DNA of 64,000 bases from Metallyticus violacea (GCA_030762175.1 CM060833.1:74268501-74332500), one strand, 5' to 3'; shown: positions 10,526-22,466, numbered from the stretch's first letter. The notes: generated from the sequence alone by a model not told the origin. Program-made: numbers and translations.

Positions 10526-11914
10526 CCTTCTGCGTGTTCTTCTCTGTGTCGCTTGGCTGTGGCGAGCTAATCCCAGCAGTAGCGGGTTGACACTACAATA
10601 ACTTTGGAGTTAACTCTTGCAGTATCAAAACGAAGACTTCGAGACTGTTTATTCCTATTCTTAAGCTGCCTATTTTTCGATCCGCTTTCTAATCGTAAAT
10701 CCTTGGTAAATTTCTTTTCGTACCCTTCAGATTCTAAAGCAATAAGATCTTAAAAGTTTTCGTCTTGAGAACAAATTGAAATGTAGTTGTATATATGTAT
10801 AAATAGTTTGCAATAATTCTGATAAGCTAGTCTAGCATTTACCAAATTTAATAGCATCCAGCGACATAAAACGGTAATAATCTCTTTATTTTTCTTACAT
10901 TTGTTTAAAGAGTCAGATTAATGAAAAGTTTTGTATAATTTTTTTAAGTAGATAACTGCCATATGAATGCATTACAGTTATCACAAGTAATATCACAAGA
11001 GGGTCTGATATTGCCGACAAATTCACGATCGTAGTGAGTGATATTTATTAGGATTATTTCAAGAATAAAATAAGAATTTAAAGATATTTCTTATAAAATA
11101 GAATAAGAATAAAAGTAATCGCTCACGGAATATTAATAATTCTATAAAATGTATATATTTACTTATGAATTCCTGTCGTGAGGTTAAAATAGACTATTAC
11201 AATTGCTATCATTCGATTTACTAATACCAACTGAGAAAAACAAAATAGAAGTAACATTTTACAATTCTGAACAAGATGCTTATTAAAATTTAGGTTGCTT
11301 AGGCAGGTATCGTTACATAACTTACAAAATGATTTCAGACTATTTGGCTAAATACGCAAAAACAATTGCTTGAGTAAATACACATTAAGTTAGTGAAATG
11401 TACAATCACTGAAAACGCAGAAAAATGGTCGGTGATATTATATAATGGAGGTATAGAATTGGCTACACTGACCACAAAACAAATGCAGTTCATGTAATAA
11501 ATGAGATTTAGTAAAGCTTTACGATAATTTCACTGCGACATCAGGCGGTGATTGGTCAAGGTTCAAAATTTCATTGATCGACTAATCAATAAAATTTTGT
11601 TGCGATGTGATCACATATAATCATATCACATAAGTGAAATAGTCAATATAATTAAAGGACGGAGATTCGCGCACTTTTAAATTTTACAAATAAAAATTAA
11701 AACCTTAATACTCACGTATATTTATAAAGTATTTTTTCAATGTTTTGACACAATGCTTAATAGGAGCTGCTACGCTAATTAACGTAAAAATGTGAAATAT
11801 TTAGTTATAATCATTTTGCGTATCAGCTTATGCTGCTAAAATATTATCCAGTTTAAAAATCTGACAGCCAACTAGGAATTGTTCATGTATAAATTGTAAA
11901 TATATGAAATTATG

Positions 11915-11969
<55 letters not shown>

Positions 11970-12149
11970 TAAGGTATAGCTTGGAATGTATTCCATTAAA
12001 AGATGCACCTTTATGTAATTATTACCTATTAATTACTTTTCTATATATGGCTCGTTACACTAGACACTTCATTTCCTTTATTTTTATGCAGTTGTTTAAA
12101 AGCAGGTTCTTTGTATATTCCAAATGATTATACCGTGCGTTCAGTTTTG
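10526..12149. other. Unassigned AT-rich DNA
   Basis: Only the ATT microsatellite at 11916-11964 stands out. No gene or mobile element recognised. Confidence 0.4.
11916..11964. repeat. (ATT)n microsatellite
   Basis: About sixteen units; a tyrosine-rich small open frame overlapping it is an artefact of the repeat. Confidence 0.95.
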
Positions 12150-12860
12150 TTTTTCCCCGGAGCGTTTTGCCTTTGGGCGAGCGCGAAGCTCTTTACCCGT
12201 TAGCCGGTCAGCTGGGTCTCATTGATTAGCGAAACGGCAAAATAATAATACAAACCAACCATATTTGTGTGTACAGATCAATTTAAGAGACTGGTTACTT
12301 ACCAAATTAACAAATGAGGTGTTGAAACTGTCTGCCTTCATTCTCCACACATTTTTGGCAACTCTATAGAAAAATATTCATCCCTCGCTGTAATTCATGT
12401 TGAAAAATCCAAACAATTTCCTGACGAATATTATCTTTGAGTTCTTGTAACGTATAGTGTGCTGTTTGCCTTGTACATAACATTTTTATTTACCCCAGAG
12501 CTAATAATCGCAGGTTGTTAAATTTAGCAGCCTTTTGCACAAACCCATATGAAATTCCCACTTGTACAAGACGAGGAAGAGATTTTCTAGGGGAATTCCA
12601 TAAAACGATTACCAATGTAATGTAATCTTTCTTAGGTGAGTACCCTACCCTACCTTATTGGCTTCTTAGGCTGTACACTTCCAGGTTCCTGAAATTTATT
12701 ATACAGATTATGGACTGTTTTACTATCTGGAGCGTCTATACCCAACTTGCCTGAAACACTCTTCGAACTTCACGAGCTGACTGAGTTAACACAACATATG
12801 AGTCGTACATAAAGACACGCTGTGTCGTTGGAAACACATGAGGCATAATCCCTTTTCTAT
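12150..12860 (-). mobile_element. Internally deleted Tc1/mariner-type element (DUF4817 group)
   Basis: On the minus strand from about 12840, reading past small frame changes, comes an N-terminal helix-turn-helix domain: QRVFMYDSYVVLTQSAREVR, VFQASWV, then KFQEPGSVQPKKPIR. The C-terminal part follows at about 12480-12300: TLQELKDNIRQEIVWIFQHE, then KCVENEGRQFQ. The catalytic middle is almost entirely missing. The low-coordinate end (12155-12235) is GC-rich and matches the end of the 0.5-kb relic, so both belong to one family. Confidence 0.7.
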
Positions 12861-13794
12861 TTACTATGGAATTAAAGAAAATAACAGCACTCACACACAT
12901 CCGGAAACAGCTATACTACGGCTGCGACAATCAGCAAGGTCAACAAGTAAGCAAGTAGGCTTGGCTACACCCTTCATGGCGCGGCAAACCAGTGGGTGTT
13001 CACTCACAGGAAAAACCTCGCGCCTTGGGATAAAGCATCACTGATAGCACTGTAGGTATTATTTCATTAAGATTCTCAATTAAGAATATAAGAACACTTG
13101 CAGTATACCGTTCATTTAAGGCAATTTCATAAGGATATCACTACTACTATAATCTCACTATTAACCATCACCATTTTTGTAACGTACTAATGGAACCAGT
13201 TGCAAGTATCTACGTGATGGTTATGATCACTGAACGGTATTCGTACCTGCATAAACTCAGGACACATCCATTCTTAATAAGGCTGCTTTACTGAAACATG
13301 CCTCGTGCTTTACCTGAAAACAAAGAATTAACATTCAAACTATCTGGTTTCCGAGTTAATTTAGTACTAAATATAATTCATTTTTCGTAAAATCTTGTGT
13401 ATTCTGACAAAAAAAATGTATAAAAGTAGATAGTGAATAAAGCAAGTCCAGTTACATGTTATTTGATAATTATCCGCATCTCTTAGAATTTTGTTTTGTT
13501 TGTACATATATTTCTAATTAAATTAAATACTGCGATGCAAATATTGTAATGTCTTGCCTATTTTTCTCCTTTACTGCATGTGTATTCAAGTATTATACAT
13601 TTAAATAAAAGTAATTTATAAAAAGAGTACACCCGATTCAATTTCAAGTATTGTTTTAAGTTCTTTCAATACAACATTTAAATGTCCGGTTATACATTTT
13701 AGTCTTCTGTGTTGCTTTCAGTCCTATCTGCATCAATTTTGTAGAGCAAATTCATCTATTAATCTAACTACTTTTAGACGTAAGATAAAAAAAA
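12861..13794. other. Unassigned DNA
   Basis: No recognisable feature. 12,840-13,040 is slightly GC-richer and may be the flank or terminal region of the preceding element. Confidence 0.35.
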
Positions 13795-14215
13795 ATTCAA
13801 TAACGTCACTTTCCAACGCAGTCTCCGTTTATTTCAACGTACTTTTCATATCTTTAAATTAGCATTTCCAAGCCTTTGAAAAAATAGTCTAAACTTTTGT
13901 ATGCAGAATTTTCTAAAACTTCACTTCATTTTCATCATTAAATTTTGTTCCTCATTGGACTTTCTGCAATACTGAGAAGAGATTATTCGCTGGGGTTGTT
14001 TCTCTATGCAGGAGATTGCCGAATCCGCGGTTCTTCAAAGCATACTTCGCAGTCTGGTCAGTATGTCTCACACTGGTGCATTGTCATACAGAGTTCAAAT
14101 ACCAGGGCTCAGGTGACACATCTTTTTTCTTTAATTGTTGCTCGTAGCTTGTACAGAATGAACAGAAACTACCGTACAAACTTCAGGAGGTAATTGACAA
14201 GCAAAAGGAACATTT
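13795..14215 (-). pseudogene. mariner transposase relic, C-terminal half
   Basis: Minus-strand reading, allowing frame changes, gives an 'LxAxIKEK' helix (about 14150), LYDNAPV (the HDNAxxH region holding the second catalytic aspartate; its H is Y here), a TTPANNLFSVLQK stretch where SPDLAPxDxHLF should be, then GTKFNDENEVK and a C-terminal KDMKSTLK...TETALESDVIE. The second half of the catalytic region is too eroded to judge. The same family is present on the plus strand at 60.2 kb. Confidence 0.65.
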
Positions 14216-14289
14216 TCATATGAACGTATGTACGGATGGTACATACTCAGATGGTACAGATGAACGGCATCATTCAACCATAACACTCA

Positions 14290-14690
14290 GAACAAAAGAT
14301 GTACAAAGTGGCCTCTATGGGATGCAATGCAAGCGTTCACACGTCGCATCATAGATTGGCTCACTATTTCGTACTCGAATGGCGTCACAGACTACACGTA
14401 CACGCTGTTCAAGGGTGTACCCAGCAGAAAATAGTTTAGCGTAGACAATATTTTTCAGATGCCCCCACAAGTAAAAAGCAAGCCTGGTGATCGAGCGGGC
14501 CATGAAACATGCATGATGGAGCGCCAACCCACTTCCACATTATTACTCGTCATTACCTCAATAATAACCCACGTCAATACCTCAATAGTCCGTCAACATC
14601 TCAAAACATCTTCCCTAGAAGATGGATAGGACGTGGAGGCCCTGGTTTATGGCCCGCTCGATGATACTAAATTCAAAGTGTCCCCGCGTG
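14290..14690. pseudogene. Rearranged Tc1/mariner transposase fragments, head to head
   Basis: Two parts of a transposase face each other. On the minus strand, 14527 down to 14315 reads MARSITRLAFYLWGHLKNIV and a C-terminal helix region ending CERLHCIP. On the plus strand, 14610-14670 reads FPRRWIGRGGPGLWPARSM, which in the intact family lies just before SPDLTxLDFYLWG on the same strand. Both arms therefore carry the 'ARS' junction in opposite orientation. An inversion or two insertions could explain it. Confidence 0.6.
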
Positions 14691-15394
14691 GTCGTAAGAA
14701 CTCCTGGGGTCATAGAATAGCGCCCATGGATTCCTGAGCTATTAAATTATTCAAATGTTATTGGTGAGCTCATTTGATCACAGACACGCTTACTTTAAAT
14801 CCACCAACTCTTTGACTCCTTATTGGCGAGCTCATGATCATTCGATGTAATGACTCCATCGCTATCATCTGTTCCCTTTCTACTTTAACGAATTTCAGAG
14901 CATCTCCAACAACTAAAGATACAAAGGACCTATTGTTCTCCTGCATGCACTTAGCTTTGTCATAGAGAGGCCCATTGCTCGAGGCATTATCAGTAAGTGA
15001 AAAGACAAGATTACAAAAGACAAGTATTTCCTATCGTCAAATAGTTATACGTGCAGGTAGCCATGAATATATTTTCGTGATACATGAAATATTCCTGCTT
15101 GTTTCAACAGGCTATATAATGATTAATAATTATTATCTAAATACGTTTAGTCTCAGGCATGCGTGGGTGTGAGGGCCTGTCACACAACAGAAATAAACCT
15201 TTCACTACAGATTTATGTAGCTTGATTTTTAGTTGTTGCAGTTTCATTGTTAAAGTATTTACACACAGGTAAATGTTGACTGATTGGGCATTGTTGTGGT
15301 GTATATTCACATATTATTACAAATGTAAACGATGTCGATGTTGAGACAATTCGCAAGTCTTTTCCAGGATATATCAATTAGATAATCGTATGTC
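14691..15394. other. Unassigned DNA
   Basis: No gene or repeat recognised. Confidence 0.4.
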
Positions 15395-15610
15395 AAAATG
15401 TAGTTCGCGGACCACGGCGAGAGGGGGTCCGTGAAGCCCTCCTGGGGTCCAAGAGGAGTTAGCGTACTGTTTACGGATTTGTTCTTGGTTGTACATGTAA
15501 AAATCTTGAGTTAAAGAAAAGGAAATTTGATACAAATTTGTGATGTATGTTTATTGAGGTAAAGTACGTTACAATCAAATAGAAGGCTATTATTAACTGT
15601 TTCTAGAAAG
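15395..15610 (-). mobile_element. hAT element end fragment, inverted
   Basis: TCAAAATGTAGTTCGCGGAC and GGGGTCCGTGAAGCCC resemble the subterminal sequence of ZBED-like hAT elements. On the minus strand 15540-15600 carries the same ACTTTACCTCAATAAA phrase found at 8.15 kb. Its orientation is opposite to the transposase fragment that follows immediately. Confidence 0.55.
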
Positions 15611-15667
15611 CTTATAAATAGATAAGCCGAAAACGTGGGCCAGACAGAACACCCATAAGTTCCCTGG

Positions 15668-15904
15668 ATGCGCACACATCTTTCGGCAGAGAACTGCGAA
15701 CAATCAAAGAAGGCTATGGAAGTACTGGTTCCTTTTGTGGTAACTTACTTGTGTGAAAAATTGTTCTCTACGTTCATTTATCTAAATAAAAACAAGTATA
15801 GAAATCTTAGAAAAACGTGGAATCATAACTCAGAGTACAACTATCTTCTTTACTTTGCACATCACGACTTGCAAGTAAAATGCGGCATAATTCCTCTCAC
15901 TTAG
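15668..15904 (+). pseudogene. hAT transposase dimerisation-domain fragment
   Basis: The 78-codon frame contains PFVVTYLCEKLFSTFIYL followed by NKNKYRNLR, the conserved heart of the C-terminal hAT dimerisation domain ('PFxxTYLCExxFSxxxxxKxKYRNRL'). Everything N-terminal (zinc finger, RNase-H-like core) is absent, and the sequence after KYRN diverges at once. It is a relic, probably of the ZBED5/SCAND3-like branch. Confidence 0.7.
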
Positions 15905-16164
15905 GAATTAAAATGAACTAATTGAGAGTTGAGTTGAGAAATGAGTAATGTTGAGCATTATATAAATCAAAATTGTATAACAGTGAACAAATTTGAAAAA
16001 AAAAAAAATACATAGGATTTTAAACCTGGGTTAAATGTTATGAGTCTGAGACAGCAAGAAATCTTTAAAGGATCAAGAAAAGTAGAAGAACTAGTTTAGA
16101 TCAGTAGCACTAAGATTTAACTACGGAGATCTTGGTTCGATGCGGTTTTTTAAAGATTTTCTTT

Positions 16165-16420
16165 TAAATCTGCTTAGCCCCGTTTTCACTACTGAGACAT
16201 GACAGGCGAAGGGCAGTGATTATACACGAGATGAACTGATAAATTGGGAAAGAAAATATTTTGGGAGGAAGGAAGCGTTCCAGGCCTAAATTTAGGATAT
16301 CGCTTTGACATTTGTCTTAATGAGGACTGGAGAAAACCTGGAGAACAATTCTGGCGGGAATCCAATATCGAATCCTGTATTTCCTTCACGGCTCCGTGTC
16401 TTGTTGGATTTTTAGGGGTG
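16165..16420 (-). mobile_element. SINE family B copy 1
   Basis: On the minus strand a head with GAATCC-type B-box sequence (near 16360) leads into TTCTCCAGGTTTTCTCCA, a 'GGCCTGGAACGC' stretch and CTGTCATGTCTCAGTAGTGA, then AACGGGGC. The order and wording match family B copies at 48.2 and 54.2 kb, with substantial divergence. The 3' end has lost the usual GGGCGTTAAACAC. Confidence 0.6.
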
Positions 16421-16559
16421 GAGGAGCATATTCAGCCTTGCTCAAGTACTTGCTTTTTCGGGAGGAAGAGATGAGGTGAGGGATACACTGGACGGTTAGA
16501 ATCCAAGGACATAGAGGGGGTACGAGTTGCTCAGAAGGATGCCATACCAGGCACCGGGA

Positions 16560-16800
16560 TAGAAAACTTACCACCGTCACACGCACCATCCACCTCGCCC
16601 TGGCACTCTCGACTCTGTAACGGAACAAACGGGATGAAATGATTTGGAAAATTCACGGAAAGAAAAGATCTGTCCCAGCATTCGCCTAAGTAACCAGGGC
16701 AACCATGAAAAAAACCAAACGTTAGGATGACCGGCCCCAGGAATTTGAACCTGAGACCTCCCAAATGCCACAGTGACCTGGGTATATGGGTAATATGGCC
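16560..16800 (-). mobile_element. tRNA-derived SINE, third family (E)
   Basis: Minus strand: AGGTTCAAATTCC (B-box-like, near 16745) is followed by GGCCGGTCATCC, TTTTTTTCATGGTTGCCC, TTAGGCGAATGCTGGGACAG and CCCGTTTGTTCC. The 'CATGGTTxCCC...GGCxAATGCTGGG' order is what I recall from SINEs of polyneopteran insects. The minus-strand open frames over this stretch are artefacts of it. Confidence 0.55.
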
Positions 16801-16904
16801 TTATACTCAGCATTCACAATTTAACTCGTGCATAAATAGATTGTTAATCCATAGGAATCAGCAATATTGCATCATTAGAAACAGTGGCACAGACCATTAT
16901 GAGA

Positions 16905-17188
16905 TTTTTTATTTGTTTATTTAAGGACGCTCTTTAACATCTCAGGTCATCAGCGTCCCATTCTATTTAGGGCGAGAAACGGCCGACAAATTTTGCTCAG
17001 ATGCATATTTTTTTTCAGGCTTGAGGTTCTTTTTCATGCCGTAAATGTACGACACGGGACCCACGGTTTTACTTCCCTTCCGAAGGAAGCCATACTTAGG
17101 ATTTTTACGCCCGAAAAAATTCATCGATCCTGGCCGGGTTCGAACTCGCGACCTTGGGTATAGAAGGCAAGTATGGGGCAAGTATGGT
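16905..17188 (-). mobile_element. SINE family A copy 1
   Basis: tRNA-like head at the high-coordinate end (B box GAGTTCGAACCC on the minus strand, 17135-17147), body with the TACATTTACGGCA hairpin segment, 3' end GACCTGAGATGTTAAAGAGC and an A-rich tail (minus strand). Probable target-site duplication: CCATTATGAGA at 16894-16904 and CCATTTATGGGAGA at 17189-17202, imperfect. The A-box part is degraded. Confidence 0.8.
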
Positions 17189-17487
17189 CCATTTATGGGA
17201 GAAAAAATATCTAATTTAATCTGAGTTCTGATCTTGGTAGTAAAGGACTAAGGGTAAAAGAACAATATGTAAAAATACCCTTCACACGAAGACAGTCACC
17301 TCCCTCTGTGAAGCACCTTTTTAATACAACCCAACAACCTCTTGTGAGGAAGAAGGAAATTTATGCATTCCAAAAATGTTTTGGGGTACACTAGACGCAG
17401 CTTTTCAGTTTGATAATTTACGCAAAGCGAAATGCAATTCATCACTGATCTTTGGCAACGATACCAATTCTGGTTCAACACCTAAGG

Positions 17488-17710
17488 CAGCAATTCTCAA
17501 ACCGCTAATATGTAACTCAGTTTAAAATCCAAAATTTGCATCCGATACATATTTGTTAATGTAATTCACCGATAGTTTACAAGTTAAAAATATAAACAAA
17601 AAAAACAATAAATGTACATTTTGCCTTTTAACTGTAAAGCATACTTAATAATAGCAAATGGTTAAATAATATTTAAAACGCATAAACGTTAATAACAACA
17701 ATAATAATAC

Positions 17711-17763
<53 letters not shown>

Positions 17764-18302
17764 GACAACAATAAATGATGGCATGACATTACTCGTTAAT
17801 TTTAGGTCCTAAATAAGAAGGCTGATATTGCATTTCACTTACAAGCCGTGATATATTAGAAGTTTATCTCAGTTCTGATTATACACTTTCCATGCAATTT
17901 TTATACTTACTTTTAGATAAATGGGTATAGAATGTTGTTTTTCACACAGGTGATTTGTTAAGAAAGGCATCAATAATTGATTCATTTTAGACCTGAAAAT
18001 GGAACTAGGCTAGCCCCAGCCTACGCAGTTCGATGCTGAAGAATGCGTAGTATTGTCAGGGAAACTATCGCGGCACAAATGAGTATTCTGCCTGGTCCAG
18101 GTTTATCTGAAATCTCCCTACGGAACGGAACAAATTATCCCCTTCAATTTGATTTTAATGTACTTTACTTCTTGAAATACACATCGCAATCCATTCTCAT
18201 AATTCATTGTTTATATCTACTTATTTAAGAATAAACTTTTAATTGTGTTATGTTGCTTCAAGGAGCCACATGAGTCCGCAGACCACAGTTTGAAAACCGC
18301 TG
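17488..18302. mobile_element. Non-autonomous hAT-like element with both termini
   Basis: The left end CAGCAATTCTCAAACCGC and the right end, reverse-complemented, CAGCGGTTTTCAAACTG are inverted copies of the CAGNGGTTCTCAAAC-type hAT terminus. The right subterminal region carries GAGTCCGCAGACCAC. No transposase is recognisable in the 815 bp. Flanking octamers ACCTAAGG and CCCCTAGT are only a weak match, so the duplication is eroded or the ends belong to different copies. An (AAT)n expansion sits inside (17711-17763). Confidence 0.6.
17711..17763. repeat. (AAT)n microsatellite
   Basis: Uninterrupted AAT units inside the hAT-like element. Confidence 0.95.
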
Positions 18303-19562
18303 CCCCTAGTAGTAATTCTTTCAATTTAATAGTTTTTATTGTCATAATCCGAGCTTTTTAAGGCGTAAACTTCCAGTTCTACTTATATATACTTATGTAC
18401 TAGCGTTATATTCCCCTACCTGCTCCTATTCTTTGCTCTTCTACTTAAATGACGTTACGGTTTTCACTTTCCCACCCGTAGGTACAAGTGCAACTCCTTC
18501 GTCAGGTAAGGAGTTCAGAATGTGGGGGGAAATGTCTGCTGACGCATCAACAAAGCAACCATAGCGATACCAAATGTAGTTGCAGTACAGATATTTGATA
18601 TCTTAGAACCCTTCATTTAAAAGTTATGGTTGTTTTGATGTTGCATGTTGGCGGTGAGTCATTTATCATTGACCCCGGCACGTGGAAGCAAAGCTAACCT
18701 GTGAGCAGGCCACGTAATGGCTTTATAATGTCGTTGGCATGTTTATATGTAAAGAAGGAATCTTCTACACTAATCGTCTGCTCTAAATGATTGACATGGC
18801 ATAACTCAAAACTAGGGCATCTCAAAATGAAATGGGCATACTATCCCAATGCTATTATAAAACAACAATGTTTACAGTGTTCATTAAAATTCAGCATTCT
18901 TTACTTTCAATACACACATTATTTTACTTAATTTTTTTCATTTTTACATTAATATTTAGAGACTAGAGAGCTTTATAGTTCCAGCTTGGTTCTGCATAAT
19001 TTACCTTGAGATTTATAACAGAAAGCGTGTTTTGGAATTCTTTATTAATATAATACCATCGGGGCTAAGAACCTCGACCCCAAACACCCCCAGGACTCAA
19101 ATCCCCTTACTGGGGATAAAACAAGAATATCTTACCTCCATCATAACCAAACGATCGCACTATAGGCAATCCTAAACTCGTATCCACGCACTTTACACCT
19201 GAAACTGAAACTGTGATCCGCTGATTTGCCACACTTAGATCATCCAGTGCCATAAGAAAAATGCCCCCCCCCCCATGACATTAAATAAATAATTAGTTTC
19301 TCGCCTAAGGAAAAGTCTGCGGCACTTTATTTAATTATCCCTAAAATTGCATTAAATACACTGTACAAAAACAAACAAAAATATTGGTAAAAAATCTTCC
19401 TATGGTCCCAGTATTATATATATATATATATGGTCTAGCTTCTTGCCATTGAAGAACTCGCAGTATTTCGAAATACAGCAGTTTCAAGTGTGACTCTTTC
19501 TCTGTGTTTTATCTTTATCTACTTTTATTATTAGTGTTAATTTATATATAACAGATCAGGGT
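18303..19562. other. Unassigned DNA
   Basis: No gene recognised. Contains a C-run at 19265-19274 and a short (TA)n at 19413-19431. Confidence 0.4.
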
Positions 19563-19775
19563 CGGTCGTAAAAAATCCTAAGTGTAGCTTCCTTCGGAAG
19601 GGAAGTAAAGTCATGGGTCCCGTGTCGTACATTTACAGCACGATAAAGAACCTCAAGCCTGAAAGAAGAGGCCTCTGAGCAAAATTTGTCGGCCGTTTCA
19701 CGCCCTGAATTGAATAGGACGCTGATGAGCTGAGATGTTAAAGAGCGTCCATAAATAAACCAAACCAAACCAAAA
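19563..19775 (+). mobile_element. SINE family A copy 2, 5'-truncated
   Basis: Begins at GGTCGTAAAAAATCC (the tRNA-like head is missing), continues through GTGTCGTACATTTACAGCAC, CCGTTTCACGCCCTGAAT and GAGATGTTAAAGAGCGTCC, and ends in a CCAAACCAAA/A-rich tail. The clean 5' truncation fits target-primed reverse transcription. Flanks share TCAGGG only, so the duplication is unclear. Its minus-strand open frame is not a gene. Confidence 0.85.
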
Positions 19776-20106
19776 AAAAGATTTCAATGCTCAGGGCAAC
19801 AGGTTTTTATAATTTTCATTCTGAATGTTGATCTCATAAGTAATATTCACAGAGCAAAGTAAACAATTTATATCCTCACAAAGGAAATCTGTAATTAATA
19901 AATCAATGCACCCACTTGCATACACGGTGTAGTTTGTAAGTAGCTATCTCCAACGATGGATTTTTAGGGGAGAAAATTAAGTGAATAACGATGTTGTTAA
20001 TGAAGTACTTTTAACTTTACACCAAAAAAGCGCATTCTATGACAATACAAACAAAGCAAAAACAATATTTATACTTTTTTGAACATTGTTTGTGGGTCTA
20101 TAGGGG

Positions 20107-20316
20107 TTAAGTTACCATAGACACTTCTACTGTCGGCACTAATTGAATACGATCATTGCATTCACATACCGGGCTTCCGGAATATGTACTCACCACTTGC
20201 ATGGGTTTTGCCTCTCGGCCAAGGCTGCCTGCCTGTCCTTGAACTTCCGAGCAGTTCATGAGGAATTTATCCCGAAATTCCTTAGGCAATTGCCTTCTTA
20301 AAGAATTGCGATTCAA
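20107..20316 (-). other. 70-codon open frame, unrecognised
   Basis: A minus-strand frame (for example EVQGQAGSLGREAKPMQVV) has protein-like composition, but no motif I can name. It could be a decayed exon or a transposon piece; the plus strand immediately downstream carries transposase debris. Confidence 0.15.
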
Positions 20317-20474
20317 GATTTTGTGATAAATTTGATACTACTAGTTGAGTGCAAAACAAAAAACAAGTGCAGAGACATGCAGTTTTAACAGAAAACAAAT
20401 TAGACGAAATTGGCCCAAATTTTGAATATTCGTCAACAAAAGCACCACAAAAATAAATACAAGCTGAGATTTCA

Positions 20475-20690
20475 GTGTCTTCTGCACATAAAGCGACAAA
20501 ATTATTAAAACTCAAATCTTACAAGTGTACACATGTCCATTTTTTACAACAAGGTGATCCCGTAGCACATGTGCGTTATTGTGAGTGGTTTCTTTCATCA
20601 GCGACTGAAGGGTTAATCGACTCACAGCTTGCGTTCCTTTCAGACGAAGTGTGGTTAGAATGTGAATACTCATAATACTTGCTTTTGGTG
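20475..20690 (+). pseudogene. Tc1/mariner transposase fragment around first catalytic Asp
   Basis: Reads LQQGDPVAHVRYCEWFLSSA then LAFLSDEVWLE. This is the 'KPGDxxARxxFCEWFL...FSDEAWF' segment of the DUF4817-type transposases, with the first catalytic aspartate (SDE) kept. The flanking parts of the protein are absent. Confidence 0.65.
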
Positions 20691-20937
20691 TTCTGAAAAC
20701 CCACATTTTATATAAGAAATACTTCTTTATGATAGAAAAATTGTAGTTTATGTGCATTTAGCGCAAGAAGCTCCCTTGTGAGCGGTAAAGATATTCTGGA
20801 GGTTCTGTTGTAACACTTAGTTTACTTCACTGCCCTCGTTACGTAACTTATGAATATTTACATATTAACAGCATGCTTGTCTTATTCCATGGTATTGAAC
20901 ATTAACGACCAACTTCCGGAATGACATTCAGTTTCTC

Positions 20938-20973
20938 TTTTCTTCTTCTTCTTCTTCTTCTTCTTCTTCTTCT
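20938..20973. repeat. (TTC)n microsatellite
   Basis: About twelve TTC/CTT units. Confidence 0.95.
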
Positions 20974-21374
20974 AACATGTTCGCATGCAAAGCCCGCTAA
21001 CGATACTTAGGTGGAATTAACATGGACTTCTGTATCAAGTTCGTAAATCCCTTGTAAGTTGCACACTAACAGCACAGGAAGGCGATGTAACTCCTGTAGA
21101 AGATCATCACAGATAACTAAATCAGAGAGGGGTCTAGCGTGCCACCTATAGAACAATAAACAAGAAGATTCAAAAGTCGGGCATTATGAGATAACTCCGC
21201 CGTTAGTTAGCAAATGAAAAGAACTATACCTAGTAATATTAAAATATAAAATGTTACAGTCTCACGTCCTATCATGTCGAAGCTTGTATGCTGGGTGCAT
21301 TTAATAGTTTTAATGTTTTTACTTCTTGGTTAACCTAATCCTACAAATGTGAAACCTAGTTGACACAGATTTCT

Positions 21375-21545
21375 CTATTGACAAAGGTGATAGATCACTA
21401 AGATATGAACTCGTAAACGGAAGATTTGAGGTTCGAATCTCGCCATTACCGTACTCTTTGACAGAAGTATTTTCTGGTTTTTCTCGTCCTCATCAATAGC
21501 TGGGGAGGCACTCTTAATTTGGAACGCTTTCTACCAAAATTTCTT
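21375..21545 (+). mobile_element. SINE family B copy 2, 3'-incomplete
   Basis: AACTCGTAAACGGAAGATTT with GAGGTTCGAATCTCGCC (B box, 21428-21440), then TCTGGTTTTTCTCGTCCTC, a GGGAGGCACTC stretch and ATTTCTTCCCGAC. This is the same order as family B at 48.2 kb (GGGGTTCCAATCTTGCC, GGGGTTTTTTCCAGG, and so on). The conserved 3' end GGGCGTTAAACAC is not present. Confidence 0.6.
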
Positions 21546-22466
21546 CCCGACTTTATCATTTCTATTGCTAACAGACAGCTATTTACCAAAAAATACTATG
21601 ACTTTTACATTGTACATCTGGAAAATAATAGAAAACTGTATCAGATTCGTTGCTGCAATTTTTTTATACATGGTTTCTACTACTTGTATATGTTTGATGA
21701 TTATAGGTACACAATACAATTGTTCATCACACATTCCTTGTACCTGTTATAGTAGGCTTCAAAACTTTGATCGCTTTTACATTTGACCACAGGCATTATC
21801 TCTGATTACTGATGCTGAGAAACCGAATTCGGTTTCCCGCAATCCTGAGAAGTTAGCAAATTTGTCTAATGGAAAGGTAGCGAATTCCGGTTACGGAAGT
21901 CGAGATGAAAGACTGCAGAGGTAAATAGGTGATTTAATACTAGAATTATCTTTCTAATAATCCTAACTATTGGTTTGTATCATGATATGCTCCTTCCTGG
22001 AACGTCCACTGTGGCTGCAGTCAACTAGAGGCCTCGACTCTCTCTGGCTGCCGTAACATGGATTATTGTACACATTCCAGCTAAAATTGGCTTACAGTTT
22101 GTTCTTTCTTTTTAACTTTAATGCACGTGTTTCCCATAAAAAGTGCTGACTTCAAGTACTGATATTCAAGTTGTTAAATTCGGAAGCGGGACATGAGCGC
22201 GTCTTATCTGTTAGCGCAAACACCTTTGTTTCTGTATATTTCAATTTCTAATATACTTTAACTAGCTCTATGAGATCTCATTTCATTTGCAATAATGTTT
22301 TGTAAATCTTTGGTAGTCATACCCTATATCTAAGTTCGCTAGCAGACTGCCTGAAATGCTAGCTAGCTTTTCTGCCGCGCGATGTAAGGAATTGTGTTCT
22401 CGTTTCTGGTGTGGGTAAATTACAAAACACGCGTTTATGGCGGCACAGTTAATTGGCAGTGTTCAC
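21546..22466. other. Unassigned DNA
   Basis: No gene recognised; the overlapping small plus-strand frames at 21.5-21.8 kb are AT-rich and lack motifs. Confidence 0.35.

Noticed and set aside
16189..16813. Cluster of overlapping 65-80 codon open frames on both strands
   Set aside because: The frames coincide with two SINE copies (families B and E) and change strand freely; none is a gene.
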